From: Anisakis pegreffii
Lineage: Eukaryota; Nematoda; Chromadorea; Rhabditida; Anisakidae
DNA: 64,000 nt
NCBI GenBank assembly: GCA_035041965.1
Contig: JAPYMA010002833.1
Span: 62,001-126,000, forward strand
Direction: 5' to 3'
The translations under genes were made by a program, and so were the position numbers. Positions within the stretch are counted from its first letter, which is position 1. Each line of letters begins with the position of its first letter. Below the pieces are notes generated by a model, which was not told the origin of the DNA, made no database searches, and saw only the letters and a list, made by a program, of their open reading frames with translations. Shown one piece after another: positions 36,101 to 48,714 of this stretch.

Positions 36101-38887
36101 AGTTTCACATTGATGAGATCATTAAATCAGCAAAAAAGTGGGTTTCAGATGTAGTCATTCAAATCCGAGGGAACGTTTGGAGGTTAATTGAATTGCCCAT
36201 TATATGACGACGAGAAATTTTCGCTGTAAAACGTTTGAATGACCCAACGAACAGTGTGTGTCGGAGTTTATCAAACAAAAATCTGCAGACTACTCGTTAC
36301 GGCATGGAAGTCGATGTAATGAGAGTAATTTAGCCGGAATGACAAATAAGATTCGTGGTGCACTTTCCATGGTTGGCATTGCTTCGAAGTGATCGTTTGC
36401 GAAGAATTTTAAGATGAGCGCGATAAAAACGGCTTCAAAATGGCACAATATTTAGTAGCTGATCGTGAGTCGAAATTGATCAGAAATTGATAAGAAACAG
36501 TTGCTTCTGACAAGCACTTTTTTATGATGGTACGATGACTGTTACGTGAACAGTTCGCAATTTTATCAGATATTCGTTTTATATCAACTGGTAAAAACGC
36601 TCGCATTTAGCGATTATTGGAAACGATTAACAAATTGTAAGTGCTGTTGGGCAGATTGTAAAATGTATCAAATGGGCCGTCGTCTTTCATCGAGTGCAAT
36701 CTTAAAGTATTCTTTGAAAGTTAACAGATTGCAGAATGCTCTCTCAGCAGTTGACTTAAAGCGACCATTTCCAAGAGTACATTTATTATTTGTTCACTGT
36801 TCACATTACAAGCGAAAAAATTTTCAGCCGTTTGTTCAGCCAAACAAAACTAAATTAATTTTGTTGATGTTCGTCACTAGAAAGCGAACAAATAAAACAA
36901 TTTTCGCTCATCCGCGTTGATGTGCTGGATTAGATTCGTTCAAATGGCACATAAAGAATATGCACTCTCTGATGTGAACTTGAAATTTTGCGTATTCGTC
37001 TTCTAAAGCGTTCCGTTTGTTTTCACATCATACACGGTCGGTCCCAACTCAAGAAGCGCTCCAACAAATTTTTAATCCATATGTTAGCACTCATTTATAT
37101 CAGCATATTTGCATGTGTTTGTATGCATGTGTGTGTGTGTGTGTGGCATATTGATTTCATGAAAGTATGCTAAATGAAATGAAAAAGTCCGATAGAAGAT
37201 AAACACTAAATGCACACGTTCGTTTATACGAGCTAAAAGTAAAAAAAAAAGAGATGACAACCATGAAAGTTAATGTAAACGAACGTTTTGGGTACACTAC
37301 TAGTACGAACTCGATAAAGTGATTCTTATATTGCATTCGAGACTGTTTCAGTAATTGATAATGATTATGCAATAATAATGATTGAAAGAGGGATATAAAC
37401 GGATTGAGTGTGATTGAATGTGACGGATTTGTTACCGTATTTAGACGGATAGACGGATCCAATTTCATCGCATATCATCTGCCCGTCGATGTATCTATCG
37501 CACTCGAACGCGCAGTATATTGGCAGAATTGAAAGAGATTCAGTTAATGTGTCAATTATGCAATGTTAAAGTGCTCGGTTATTATGATTATTTGATTTTG
37601 ATTATGATGCGAATTGAGTGATCGAGTCGTTGGTATGAGCGAATATAACGATGTGAATCATTGAATGTGATATGCAATAATCACTGATTCATTTTGATCT
37701 ATTGACAATTATCACATCGAACAATCATTCTAAACCTCATTTATACAGATCATGTGCGATAATGGTTCTGCTTTAGCACTTCATCGAGGAAATTTTTTGT
37801 GAATTAAACATACCATTTTCGGAAATTTTGTGCACTCTGCAAATGATTGAAAAGCGAACAAGTAAACATATGATTTAATCTGGCAATAATGACACACATA
37901 AATCTTTTTTGATGAAGAGATTAGTGTATTCAGAAGGTGGCAATTCTTTTTCTGCAAAAACGCCATTAAATTACTGCTACCAAACACTCCAAAGATGCGT
38001 TTTTTTTTGGGCTAACTGGCCTGGTCAAATAGATCAAAAAGAGAACTATAAGATGCAGTGCTCTTAGGATTCCAGTTCCGTGCTTATTATAGCAACTCAT
38101 CCAGAGCAGATGAATAGGAAAAGATGGAACCAAGTTCTGCCAAAAAAATTCCTAGACAGAAGACGTGTTTATGTATTGAACCTTGAACGTCCATTCATCA
38201 AACAATACCCTCCATTGTGATGATTAAACTAACAGAAAATTGTTTAGGGAGAACGGAAAAAAGTGACACCAAACCAAAATCAGTTTCAACTAAAACCTGT
38301 TCTCCAATAAAACTTGCATTCTAGAAATCAAACGAATTTCTGCCTCTAGCTCTGAATCTTCCTATACTTATAATTACTTCAAATGATTATTGGATGATTA
38401 TACATACTGACATTATAACGTATAACCGCTCGGTGAGTGCTTATACTCAATTACGGGACTTTCATTTAAAAAACGCGTCTGCAGGTAGTTGATCAACAGT
38501 AAACAAAAAAAAGTTTTTTGATTGGAACACCTATCGGAAACATTAATGTAGATGCTATTTTTAAAAACACTGATAGTGAATGGAATGAAGTAGAAAAACC
38601 CAAACAACATTGATAAATTGTTTGTTGGCGAGCGATGAACTACGCCATCTTGTTGTTTTCGTGTTTTCTAAAAATTCTCTCCCACTTGCACCGTAATTTT
38701 TTTCGGATCTTAAAATATCTGCAAAGATGATATTCACTTCCGTGACTTTTTGTCTTCCACACCTTCGAATACACTTGTGGGCGATCGAAAATTAGAAAGA
38801 ATGAGGGACGGAGCTCAAAATTCACGCATTACATCTGAGGAGTTTCGTTCATCGATGAAGCAAAAATCTATTTCAGCCTTTTCAGCA
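30125..38887. other. long gene-poor stretch upstream of madd-2
   Basis: No exon set is convincing. The 5' leader and promoter of madd-2 should lie at its left edge. Open frames at 32660-33025 (+), 33287-33649 (-) and 36546-36920 (+) lack splice context or protein-like composition. A minus-strand piece near 34907-34975 (ATG, then PKVPA before GTGAGT) could be an upstream leader exon. There is an AT-rich triplet tract near 34730-34775. Confidence 0.4.
37129..37145. repeat. GT dinucleotide microsatellite
   Basis: A run of GT repeats, directly readable, in non-coding sequence. Confidence 0.9.
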
Positions 38888-39353
38888 ATCATGATAACGC
38901 AAGGCATTTCATGAAGAATTTTCTTCGCTCTCAAAATCGCACTCTCAATTACCAGATCATCAGGCATGGATTTATAACCAGTAATCATGTGAGTACTACT
39001 AAGACAGCTAGATATGAATTAGTTCGGTAGTTGCTTCAAAACTGCGCTGTAACGCGATAAGCAGGCAAAGTATAGTCACGAACTGGATTCTGGCTAAGCA
39101 TTTCACCTGCTTGCGATTGGTTTATGTGAGATCTCGATGAGTTATGTAATGCATTTTACTAATCAGATATATTTTAGAATCAATCTGCAGTAAACACGCT
39201 ACTTCAGTGGTCAACAATCAGCATGGAGAAGATGAGGTCTATAAATAAATTTGAAACTGTACAAACTGTTTACTCAAAATCTCTGTTCTTCAAAAAATTA
39301 ATGCGACCATTCAGTCGTGAATCTAATTTGACTAGCTGCGAGCTGTAGCTGAT

Positions 39354-40127
39354 CGGTTCATGGCGAATCGTCGTTTGGAACGCTTGTAATATTAAGCACC
39401 TCAACGGGTATTCTGCCAGAAAAGTGGTTGAAATCAAAAAGTTCGTAGGAACAATTCTTTACGATGCATGTTTAAAGAGACTAACGGCAGCACTGAAAGA
39501 TATGCTGACTAAAGAATTTTCAGCAAAGCATTTTCGAATATGTGAATTGATTATTGTTTATTACTTACAACATGAATTGCTGTTGAAATGATGCTTATAA
39601 TAGATCATCACCAGTAACGTTTAATTGGAATTCTCTTGCGAAATTAGTTTGCTTGCAATTACCTCAGCAGTCTGAGTCATGCATTGATGGAAGCATAAAT
39701 GGTGTCGAGGGCTGGCATACATTCGATGAATCCAACATGACACATAAGACAGAGGTAATAAATTGCAACTTTAGCAGTTATTCTCTGTCAGCACGAATTT
39801 GCATCGCTCACATACCGAAATCAATACCTGAGTTGCAGAGGTTAACTTTAAGATCAAATTTTTTATCATCAACAATAACCCTTCATTCTGATGGTGCTTT
39901 ACAGTCCAATTTCGGTGAATGGCAGCGAAAAATTGCCGCATCAATCTCATCTCATCACACGGATTCAGCTGATTGACATGCAATCATGTCAGCTGGATCC
40001 GCAAATTGCTAAATATATGATCTATGAAAATAATTTAACTTGGCATTACAGTAATAACATGTATCATATGGTGGTTTATATGAACGGACGGACTTATGTG
40101 GAGTATCGGAGTGACATTATCAATTGA
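39354..40127 (+). CDS. putative 3' end of an unrecognised plus-strand gene
   Basis: An open frame from 39354 to a TGA at about 39575 reads through SARKVVEIKKFVGTILYDAC and LKRLTAALKDML, with no ATG near its start, as expected for an internal exon after the TAG at 39351-39353. Further on, 39668-39840 (after CCTCAG; donor GAG|GTTAAC, phase 2) joins 39905-40127 (after TTTACAG, phase 2) into one frame ending RTYVEYRSDIIN and TGA, across a 64-bp intron. Two AATAAA signals at 40260-40275 follow at a sensible distance. A further candidate exon at 38888-38991 ends in phase 0 at GTGAGT. How the 39.4-kb frame connects to 39668 is unclear (only a weak GTTTAT donor fits). No domain recognised. Confidence 0.27.
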
Positions 40128-40206
40128 CATACGTGTTAAAGAAATCAAAAACATAATGCAATATGAATAGATAAACTGTTGATAGAAGCGTTGGGATTAT
40201 CCCATT

Positions 40207-42563
40207 TCAAGTGCGAAAATGTCCATTTGAATGGTAACGATTGTGAGGATTATCTCTTCGAATAAAGCCAATAAAGCACATTTGCATAATCATTTTGTTC
40301 ATTTGCATATTTTCAATTGCACACTCACCTCCTCTCACTTCGGTAATCAAGCAAGCAACCCCAACAGGTGTACGAACAGAGTCAACTGATTCAATTTCAT
40401 CGATTCATTGAGAACTACTCGTCATTAAGTGCACAATAATAAACTTAGTACTGAGCTGCTTCAACCACTGCGCGAGAATTCATTTGGTTTCGTATTTATT
40501 GCAGATTTTATTAGTATCATCAGTGGATTGACGCCGATAAAAAACTGATTAGGCAACGAATAAAAGGATGAGAAGTATAGTATTGAGCAAGCTTTATTGA
40601 ATAGCTGCGAGGAAGGAAAGTAATTGGAAAATATGAGAACGCAGTCTGGGCTTATGCAATGCGGAAGATTTGTTGTTGATTTGGTGGCAATTATGGCCGG
40701 GGGCTAGTCTTAGAAACCAGCCTACATGAGCAGTCATGTATCCGATAGTTTTGAAAATGTAATTAAATGATATAGAAATCATGTAAAATGGATGGAATTT
40801 CCACTGAGTCTCGGAAAAAGAGTGATTACATTCTCGTGTATAGAATGAAAACCTTTGATTACGGCAGGTTATTGATTAGCATGAATTGGAGAATGTATTG
40901 AAAGAGAGGATAAAAATAGAGACATGATGACCGTTTTAATACCTTGCTTTGAGCAAGCTTTGAGCAAAGTGAATAAACGGCGAAGAGAAAAAAATCACGA
41001 CATGAATTTTTCCAGGCCATTTGTTTTAAACAAAATCAAGCTGGCGTGTGCTCACAAGTCAATAGGTTCGTATTAACTGAATGCTGTGTTGATTTGTGCA
41101 CTGAAGCGAATTCGACTAGAAAAAGTGAAAAAAATTCAGCATGTAAAACAATAATTCTAGAACTCTTATAGCGCTTTTAGTGATAAATCATTCAAATGAG
41201 CATTTCGTGTTTCTTGAAACCTCTCCGTGATTCTAATCATCTGCACTGATGAGTAGAAAATGTGACTATTACTTAATGATTTCTTTCAAAGTTCGAAGAT
41301 GAATATAAGCATTCAAGAGAGCATCGTCAGGCAGGTGTGGAACAATCAGTGATTATTGCATGCTTTTCAAGTGAAAGTAACGGAACAAGCTTATTCTCCT
41401 GAAAAAAGTTGACAATTCGTGAAGGAAGACCATTTCGTTGAGGGAGCGTTTCGAAAATTTCGGCATGTTACTACGGAAATATCAGCTTATGCCTCATCTA
41501 AGACCAAGTTGTAATCACAACATCAAAGACTACAGGAAGAGGCAATGAAAAGTGGCACGAAGAATGAATTGATCAGTTTTTTGTTTTTCAAATGATCCAA
41601 ATGTGAATTAATTCATTCAACGAATCGAATCTGTAAGGAAGTTGGCGAAGATGAACGACGACGGATTACACTCAAAATTAAAGATTTCACATTCGACAAT
41701 ACAGCAAACAACTTCATGAACGCCTCATTGAGCACATGCAATTCACACATGTCATTTACAGCCAACCAACACCATATAATCGTCTTGTGAGGTGGTATCT
41801 ATCATTGGAGTATATGCAATCCTTCGTAACACCCGTTCAATTTTTCATCACATAAGATATCATTTCAAGTCCTCAGCTATCGGATAAAGAGAAATCGAAG
41901 ACAAATTGAATCAACTTTTGATTGAATCAATCAATGTTGCTTATTTAGAGAATCGGAATGGCCCAATTTCATTGGAGCATATTGAAAACTAGAAGGCGTA
42001 ATAAATAACGAAAACATCAGGTAAATTATAGTGAAACGTTGCAGTACATGATAGTATATAATTGTTGATTATCACTCACGAGATCGCTTGTAAGTGATGA
42101 TAGTAGCATAAGGTATCGTTTGGCTATCATTTACGTTGCACAACAAATCAGTGATGAAAGAAGTTTGCATAGTACGAAGTGGCTGCTGCTCGCTAGAGGT
42201 TGTTGGTTGGCTGCTTGGTTGGAAATCTTTTGAAAAACAATTCGATGAAAGAGGCTAAAAATAAGAGGAGGAATAAGCCAGCAAAAAAGAGTTAAGGAAG
42301 ATGTGTGTGAGATAAGATGTTAGTGCGAGCAAGATGCCCCGAAGCGATAGCGTGGCCGACTCTTCAAGTGGCTACGTACACTGGGCCTTGCGTTTATTTT
42401 CAAAGCATTAAGCATTCATTATTTCAAGCTGTAGTTGATATACATTGATATACACACAATTATTTATGTATATAAAAATACTCACGCCTGCACATATCAT
42501 CTCATCCAATACGAACGCTATTCGCTCATTCATGTACTCATATTCCTCATAATTAATTTTTAG
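40207..42563 (-). CDS. putative unrecognised minus-strand gene, 5' end not found
   Basis: Three minus-strand pieces join in phase: 42486-42563 (after TTCTTAG; donor GTGAGT, phase 0; LKINYEEYEYMNERIAFVLD...), 42080-42254 (after a strong CTTATTTTTAG; donor C|GTGAGT, phase 1; contains DSQTIPYATIITYKRS) and 40207-40385 (after GAATCAG; reads VRTPVGVACLITEV and runs to TGA). The last piece also contains a strong internal donor AG|GTGAGT at about 40328, so it might continue elsewhere instead. Possible upstream exons end at about 47031 and 47398. Composition is only moderately protein-like and I recognise no family; chance alignment of open frames with splice-like signals is a real alternative. Confidence 0.22.
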
Positions 42564-44304
42564 CTAAGAATCATCCATTTATATTCATAGACATGATGCT
42601 TTACAAACCCCGTAACATATTCAGAAAACAGTTGCTAAATTTTTTAAAAATTGCAACGAAATGAATGCAATTGTTATGTTCTGAAGTATGCATGAAATTA
42701 TCTAAAGCATGACATTATCGCAGATGGTAATATTGTGCAGGTGATAAGGAATTAGTGATGAGGGGTCAAGTCAGAACGGATTACTTCAGTTTATGGATTT
42801 GCAATACTTGTCCAACTGTTCAGTGAGTACTTAAAGAAAGTACAAATTTGCGATGATCTGAATTGATCTGAATAGTGGAAAGACTAGTGGGAGTTTTATC
42901 AAGCGGTAAGTACCATTCTAGAAATGCACTGACGATGAGCATTATGTCCAGCAGAAATAAACTGTTGTTGCCTCCAAGAATACATCAAGGTATTATATAA
43001 TGCGCTTAAAGAGCGTTTGCAGTTTACAAGAAGTGCTCTGAAAAGTTTACATAGGAAAAGATCGTTTTCGATGTAATTCTAAGCCTTTAATCCAAAGCAA
43101 ACAGAACGCGGTTTTAACGAGTCTGCACTAATAAGCCAATTGCTAGGCTAGAATTTCTTCAGTCGCATTCTCGATTGAAGCGCTCAGGTCATCGACACAA
43201 TATACTTCAATTTTTTTTGGGAACGAGTGCAGTCATCACTTTTCGGACAGATCCAAATGCTGTCAGTCAAAAAGAGCGCCTTGTTGCAAGGTCATTGAGT
43301 ACAACCTCATCACTTTCTCATCATCGTATTTCTTTCACATAATTCTTGAATTTTGTTTTCATTTATGTGATGATGCTGAAACTTAAAAGAGTTTTGAGTT
43401 GAAACAAAGAAACAGCATTCTTTTGCTGCATTCTTGCTGAGTTTGATCACATGTGCAGATAACTAACGAAAAAGTGACGACGAGTTTGCAACAAACGACA
43501 ACAGACATGTTAGCCAGCAAAATTGATTGAAGCATCAGTTGAATGAGAATGAAATCCGCAGCTCAAATTGGCATTCAATTAGTTTTTTTTTCTGGTGAAT
43601 TGCCGTACAACGTAAACACTGAGTGCATTCTGATGCTCGCTAGCAATCAGTGCGCAACAAAGAAATACGAGATAGCGGCTTAAGTAAATCACTTTGGAGA
43701 TGCATTCGAGTTTTTTTTTCAGCTCGTGAACAATTCAATAAAACCGAAAATGAAAGCGATATCGGTGATTTAATTTGAGATGCGAGTGAATCGCCGACTC
43801 TACTGCCGTATTTGGGATTCATTCCATTTCACTTTTCTGAGAGAGTGCTTTGTGCGAGGGACATTCGTTGAATTGACGAGACGATTCAATTCGATTGTGA
43901 AAATAAAAACCAATTCGTCAGCAAAGAGATGACTGCGCTTTAAACTGAGTATGAAGGAAAGTTCTGAAGCAGTGAAAGGAGCTGATGCTGAAGAAGCACG
44001 ACGCAAATTCACTGATAGTATCCGTTCTGCAGAACAGATCATGAAAATTTTATAACTTATACAATATAATTCATGTTTAATTAAAGTCTTAATGAACTGA
44101 CCAATGCTTCAGTCTGTTATTGTGACAATTATTTACACTGACAGTGAGATGTGTAGCATTGTGGAGGCCGGAAAATAGTGTGATAATATTATTTTGTTTT
44201 TAGATATTTTCTTGTTAGGTGAGAAGTTCGGAGAATTCAAACTCAACTAGCGCCTATTCCTCGCTTCGCAAATCTTTCACGTTTATAGCCGATACGCTTC
44301 AGTT

Positions 44305-45982
44305 ATGAGCACTAAACTTTCACCAGAGCAACGCATTTATTTGGGATCATCAACGTCTCCGTACTCATCTCGATTACTTGAAGAAGTAAGTGCCTGTGCT
44401 TGTGATAGAAGTGCGTGATGTGATAGATTTGCTTCAGAGGAACGAGTGCCGAGAAACTGAAGAGAAAATTACGAGATGCTCGTTGAATTATTCTCAAACG
44501 CTAAGCACAAACAAACTTCAACCACAAAGATTGTCTATAATTAATGAAATATTGAATTGACCACTTGAATAGTGATCAATACTGAACGCGTGCAAAGCAA
44601 ACATTACAAACATATAATAATAATTTCAATTAATGCTTCACACGACATCTCCGACGATATTTGAAACTCTGATAGCAATTTTCTCAGCAGATTTCATTAC
44701 GCACACTTGGAATGACCCAAATAATGCTTACAATTAGAGAGGAAGATAGCAACTGACTGAACGTAACGTAATGATCCTTCTGAAACTATCTTTCCATTAA
44801 TTGACAATTTTAGATGGAATCAGTTGGGCAGACGGCTAACACAGGTTACGATCGAAACGCATTGCAGTTTCATCCTTAAGATTGACATTTGAGGATGTTT
44901 CTTGGAATGACCCAAAATGACAATCGTGGATACGAAAATTCGCAGCTGATACAAAAATCAACTGATTGTTGATGGAAGGGCTCAGTGGTTAATGCAAAAA
45001 CATCCCATTTCGATCATTTATATTCTGTTTTCAACGATGTCTTCCAAAAAAATAGAGTTCGGCTTAGCTCGGCAAAATCGACCAGAATATTTCTTTTGCA
45101 TTCGAAAATCTCTGCCAGACCGTGTTTCTACACAATGAACAAATTTTCTGAAATTAATTTCAGCAAAATGTCGTCTTAAAAACTCGCTTTTACGTTTAAG
45201 ACGGATGAACCAAATCCACAAAACCAGTTTTTGGAAAGCTTTTGCCGTTCCACTGTCAAAATGTTGACGTTGACATGCTAGATGAGATTGGAAGCTCAAT
45301 TATCAGCTAATTGTGTCGTTATGTTTGCCATGCTTGGACGACCAAGGAAGGGTACTTCATTCAATCGCATGCATTAACGAATAGCATATAGTGCAACGCT
45401 TCTTCAGATTTGCAATCATTCCAGCTAGAGCTTAAGTTGTAGAGGAGCGCTGAATGCAGTTCAACGATACTCTTAAAATTATTGAATGAGTGAAAATTCC
45501 ATCTTATCAATTAGAACTACAGGAAATAAGGCATTCGTCCGTCTTTAGGTGCACTCATTCTGTGTGATCTTTATTCAATTCGATTAAACGCATCAATCAA
45601 GAATCTCTGAAAGCAACTGACGGATATAATGGGTTTTTTGGCAGATCTACGGCTTGGTCGGTTCAGATGTCACAACTATTACTTTGTTGGTAAACGCGTT
45701 GTTTTGTTTTAGTGCGAATGTGAGCGAAGATGATAAATGATGCATTTTTGCATTTCATTTAACAAAAATAATGGAGGAACGTTTAAAATAAAAGGGCATT
45801 TTGGTGGTTCGGCGTTATTGTACACGGCTCTAAGAAGATTGCTTTTTGTAGACAATGAAACGATTAAGAAATATAAACATATGGTGGTGACTAGTGGTGC
45901 CGGAATGTCGGCACGAAATATTTACGACCCAACGAGATTGCATAAACAATTAGCTTATCCAGCAATTGCCGCCGCACTTTGA
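44305..45982 (+). CDS. putative small gene, about 114 residues, unrecognised
   Basis: Four plus-strand pieces keep phase: 44305-44385 (ATG; MSTKLSPEQRIYLGSSTS..., donor GTAAGT, phase 0), 44814-44844 (after CAATTTTAG, phase 1), 45645-45689 (after TTTTTTGGCAG, donor G|GTAAAC, phase 1; LGRFRCHNYYFVG) and 45795-45982 (HFGGSALLYTALRRLLFVDN, then SARNIYDPTRLHKQ..., TGA). The last acceptor (ATAAAAG) is poor, and the middle exons are very short. The product would have no signal peptide and no clear membrane helix. An ATTAAA lies near 46335. I do not recognise the protein. Confidence 0.3.
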
Positions 45983-47234
45983 CCAGACCACTACTCGCTC
46001 AACAAATACATAGATATCAACGAATTTCTGAACACCATCAAAATTGTTAATGATAACTTTTTTTCCATTCACCAGCCTGTTCATATACTAAAAATTTCAT
46101 CATGCAAGCAGAATGCGTTCGATGAAGCCATCGTAACTTTCAGTGCGAGACTTTTAATCATTTGATAGACGTAGAGCATTAACGAGGAATTTCTTACAGA
46201 CATGAACAGAACTGCGCATGACTGAACAGCAATGGATGTAGTCGAGATGGAAAAGTTTTTTTTTCACAATATAAACTAAAGCAGATATCATGCGTTTGCG
46301 TGACAGCAATCATAAATTCAAAATATGTCAAAACTTAATTAAACATTACTTTTACACAACAATTTGCAAGTGGTGAAAGTAGAACTGAATTTTATGCGAA
46401 GTACAAATGTTTAATGAAAGGGATACGGATGGGATAAAGATGAAAATAACCAGATGCAATTTTTGTAAATGGCGTGCGTGTGGAAATGTTTCAATTCAAA
46501 AATCTTATCGTTAGTATTAAAACAACACTGATCAATCGGATTCACTTGAGAACTGCGTTCGAAATGCAGAAGAATGAGGAAGTTAAAAGGATGAACACTC
46601 TGAATGCAGACAAGTAGGAATGAATTTGATCGATATGAGTCAAACCTCCAAATAATCTCAGAATTACTTTTGCAGCATGAATCACGGATGATTGGAAGGA
46701 CCATCAAAATTCGCTTGAAAGTTGTTCACTGAGAATTGATGGCTGAGTTAGCCGGCATAGCTGAAATGAGTGAAGCGGAAAAGCGACTGGCAGCACAATC
46801 CCACGAGAGTGCTTCAAATCTAAAATTGATCATAAACAGTAGGGCATCTGCATCAGTTTGGATGTCATTCCGTAAGACATATGTCACAAAAGTTGATTCT
46901 AGTTGAAGGATGAACGCCACCCAAGGGCACTTAAAAGTCTCACTCCAGTCAGCTATTGCGGCAAATATTCCAGAACTATGTTACGTTACAACAAATATTC
47001 AATTAGTAAACATCACACACCTGCCGATGTAGTTGCGCGCTGAATTGTTCCCAAAAAGGTCTAGACTTGAAAAGAATTCCGAGAAATATACAAAATATGA
47101 CTTTTTGTCGTGATGTACATAAAATTTCTGCTAATGCTCACTTCAGCGTAACGTTGCTATTCAAGCGCAATGTGTTCAGCTGAAAGAGAGAAACAATCAC
47201 AATTTAATCAAGTGAGAGCAGTGTGAAAAGAATT

Positions 47235-47269
47235 TTCCAAAATAAACTGGAAACGAATAATCTCATCGC
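47235..47269. repeat. dispersed 35-bp repeat, copy 1
   Basis: This is nearly identical (3 mismatches visible) to 48680-48714, sharing GAATAATCTCATCGC and flanked by similar purine-rich sequence (gagaaacaatc and relatives). It marks either an old local duplication or two copies of a dispersed element. Confidence 0.6.
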
Positions 47270-48679
47270 CGTTGTCTCGTTCAAAATCTTTTCAGTGTGT
47301 GCTATTTTATATGGGAAATCTTTTTTATATCTGAGTGATACGAAAGTACAAAATTAATACGAATGATTATGAGCATAACAAACTTATTACTCACAGAACA
47401 GAACAGAAGTACTCAGCGAATGAGATGTTATGGAATTGGTGCATTTACTTTTGACGAAACGGACGAAACTTTCCGCTGTTTGGCTCAATGCATTATCACG
47501 CTTGGCTCAATGCATCATCATGTTGACTTCACCTAAATGCTGTCTGAAGAGCTTGCAAAAGAAGCTGAATATGTGCAAGCTTTTCCTAGACAACTGAGAA
47601 GCACCTTTAGTCGGATATGCGATTAAAGTAATATTGGAGAAGGCATTGGATAGCGACGATTGAATCCTTGAAATGAAGATTCACTGAATTAGGCGAAATA
47701 TCTGCGTGAAGCACATGCATAGGACGTGTAATGACACCTGATCACGCACATCTCTACAGCACACATACACATTTTCTCGTGCTTTCTCTTGCATCATAAG
47801 AAGATAACATGGAGGATTTTATTCATTTATTCGATATTAATATACGTTAGAGTGAAAGAAGCCTTCAGTTGAATGATTATTGCTGACATTATGCAAATTT
47901 GATGAGTTTGCTAGTTTAGTGATTGGCTTCTGAGTACCTAGCTGTAGCTTTAAGCATACACATTATAGATCTCATCATCAGTCAAATTTTAATCGTTGAC
48001 TTTTGCGCAATGAACAAAATGTCGTGAGAGTTTTGAACGATCAGTTGAGGGAGGTTACGACAGACTTGAGCCATTACTACATCTCGAAAGATTTATCCCA
48101 GAAACCTTATTGCTCACACAGTGAGTACGGTGAATAATGCTCGCAAGGAGAACTGGACAGAAATTACAGCTGAAGAACTTTATAATATTCATTCATAATA
48201 CACGAATTCATTTATTTAATCCCGAATCAGTTCTTTAAAATGACAGAGGACATTTAATCTTTCACTACCGATTGAGTAATGATAAAATATTAAATGAAGG
48301 CATTTATCAAATTACCACCTGCGATTAAGTGACGCACATTCGGCATGTAATCAGTTGAAGAGAACATTTTCAGGAATAATGAGAAAATAGAGAATATGAT
48401 TTTGCAACACTTAAAATTCCTCTAATCCGGAAATCGTTGAAAAAAATATTCTTGTGGGTTTTGCACAGAGTGCGCGCAATTTATTGTCAGTATTAAGCAT
48501 CAGATGCAGTCATTCCCGAACTGCTCATTATCACCATTGCTTTTATCAGCATCTACATAAAAGGCAAATCATAGCCTAGTTAAATTTCGATAACTTAGAG
48601 CTATTGATATAGTACTAATATTCAACTGGAAAAAGAAACAATCGCAACTGTATCGAAAGAAAACAGAGAGAGAAAGAGT

Positions 48680-48714
48680 TTCCAAAATTAACGGAAAACG
48701 AATAATCTCATCGC
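48680..48714. repeat. dispersed 35-bp repeat, copy 2
   Basis: Partner of 47235-47269, same orientation, about 1.4 kb apart. The similarity is weaker in the preceding 40-50 bp. Confidence 0.6.

Noticed and set aside
36546..36920. 124-codon plus-strand open frame
   Set aside because: Low-information composition and no supported junctions. It could not be tied to the 39-40 kb candidate gene.
37450..37505. Minus-strand cysteine-containing frame (ECDRYIDGQMICDEIGS) before a GTAACA
   Set aside because: No acceptor upstream and no partner exon that can be defended. It lies within the region of a plus-strand candidate gene.
45795..45982. Resemblance of VVTSGAGMSARNIYD...LAYPAI to the sirtuin GAG-IS...LPYPEAI segment
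   Set aside because: The invariant IPDFR block is absent, and the upstream exons that fit in phase do not look like a sirtuin. It is more likely chance.
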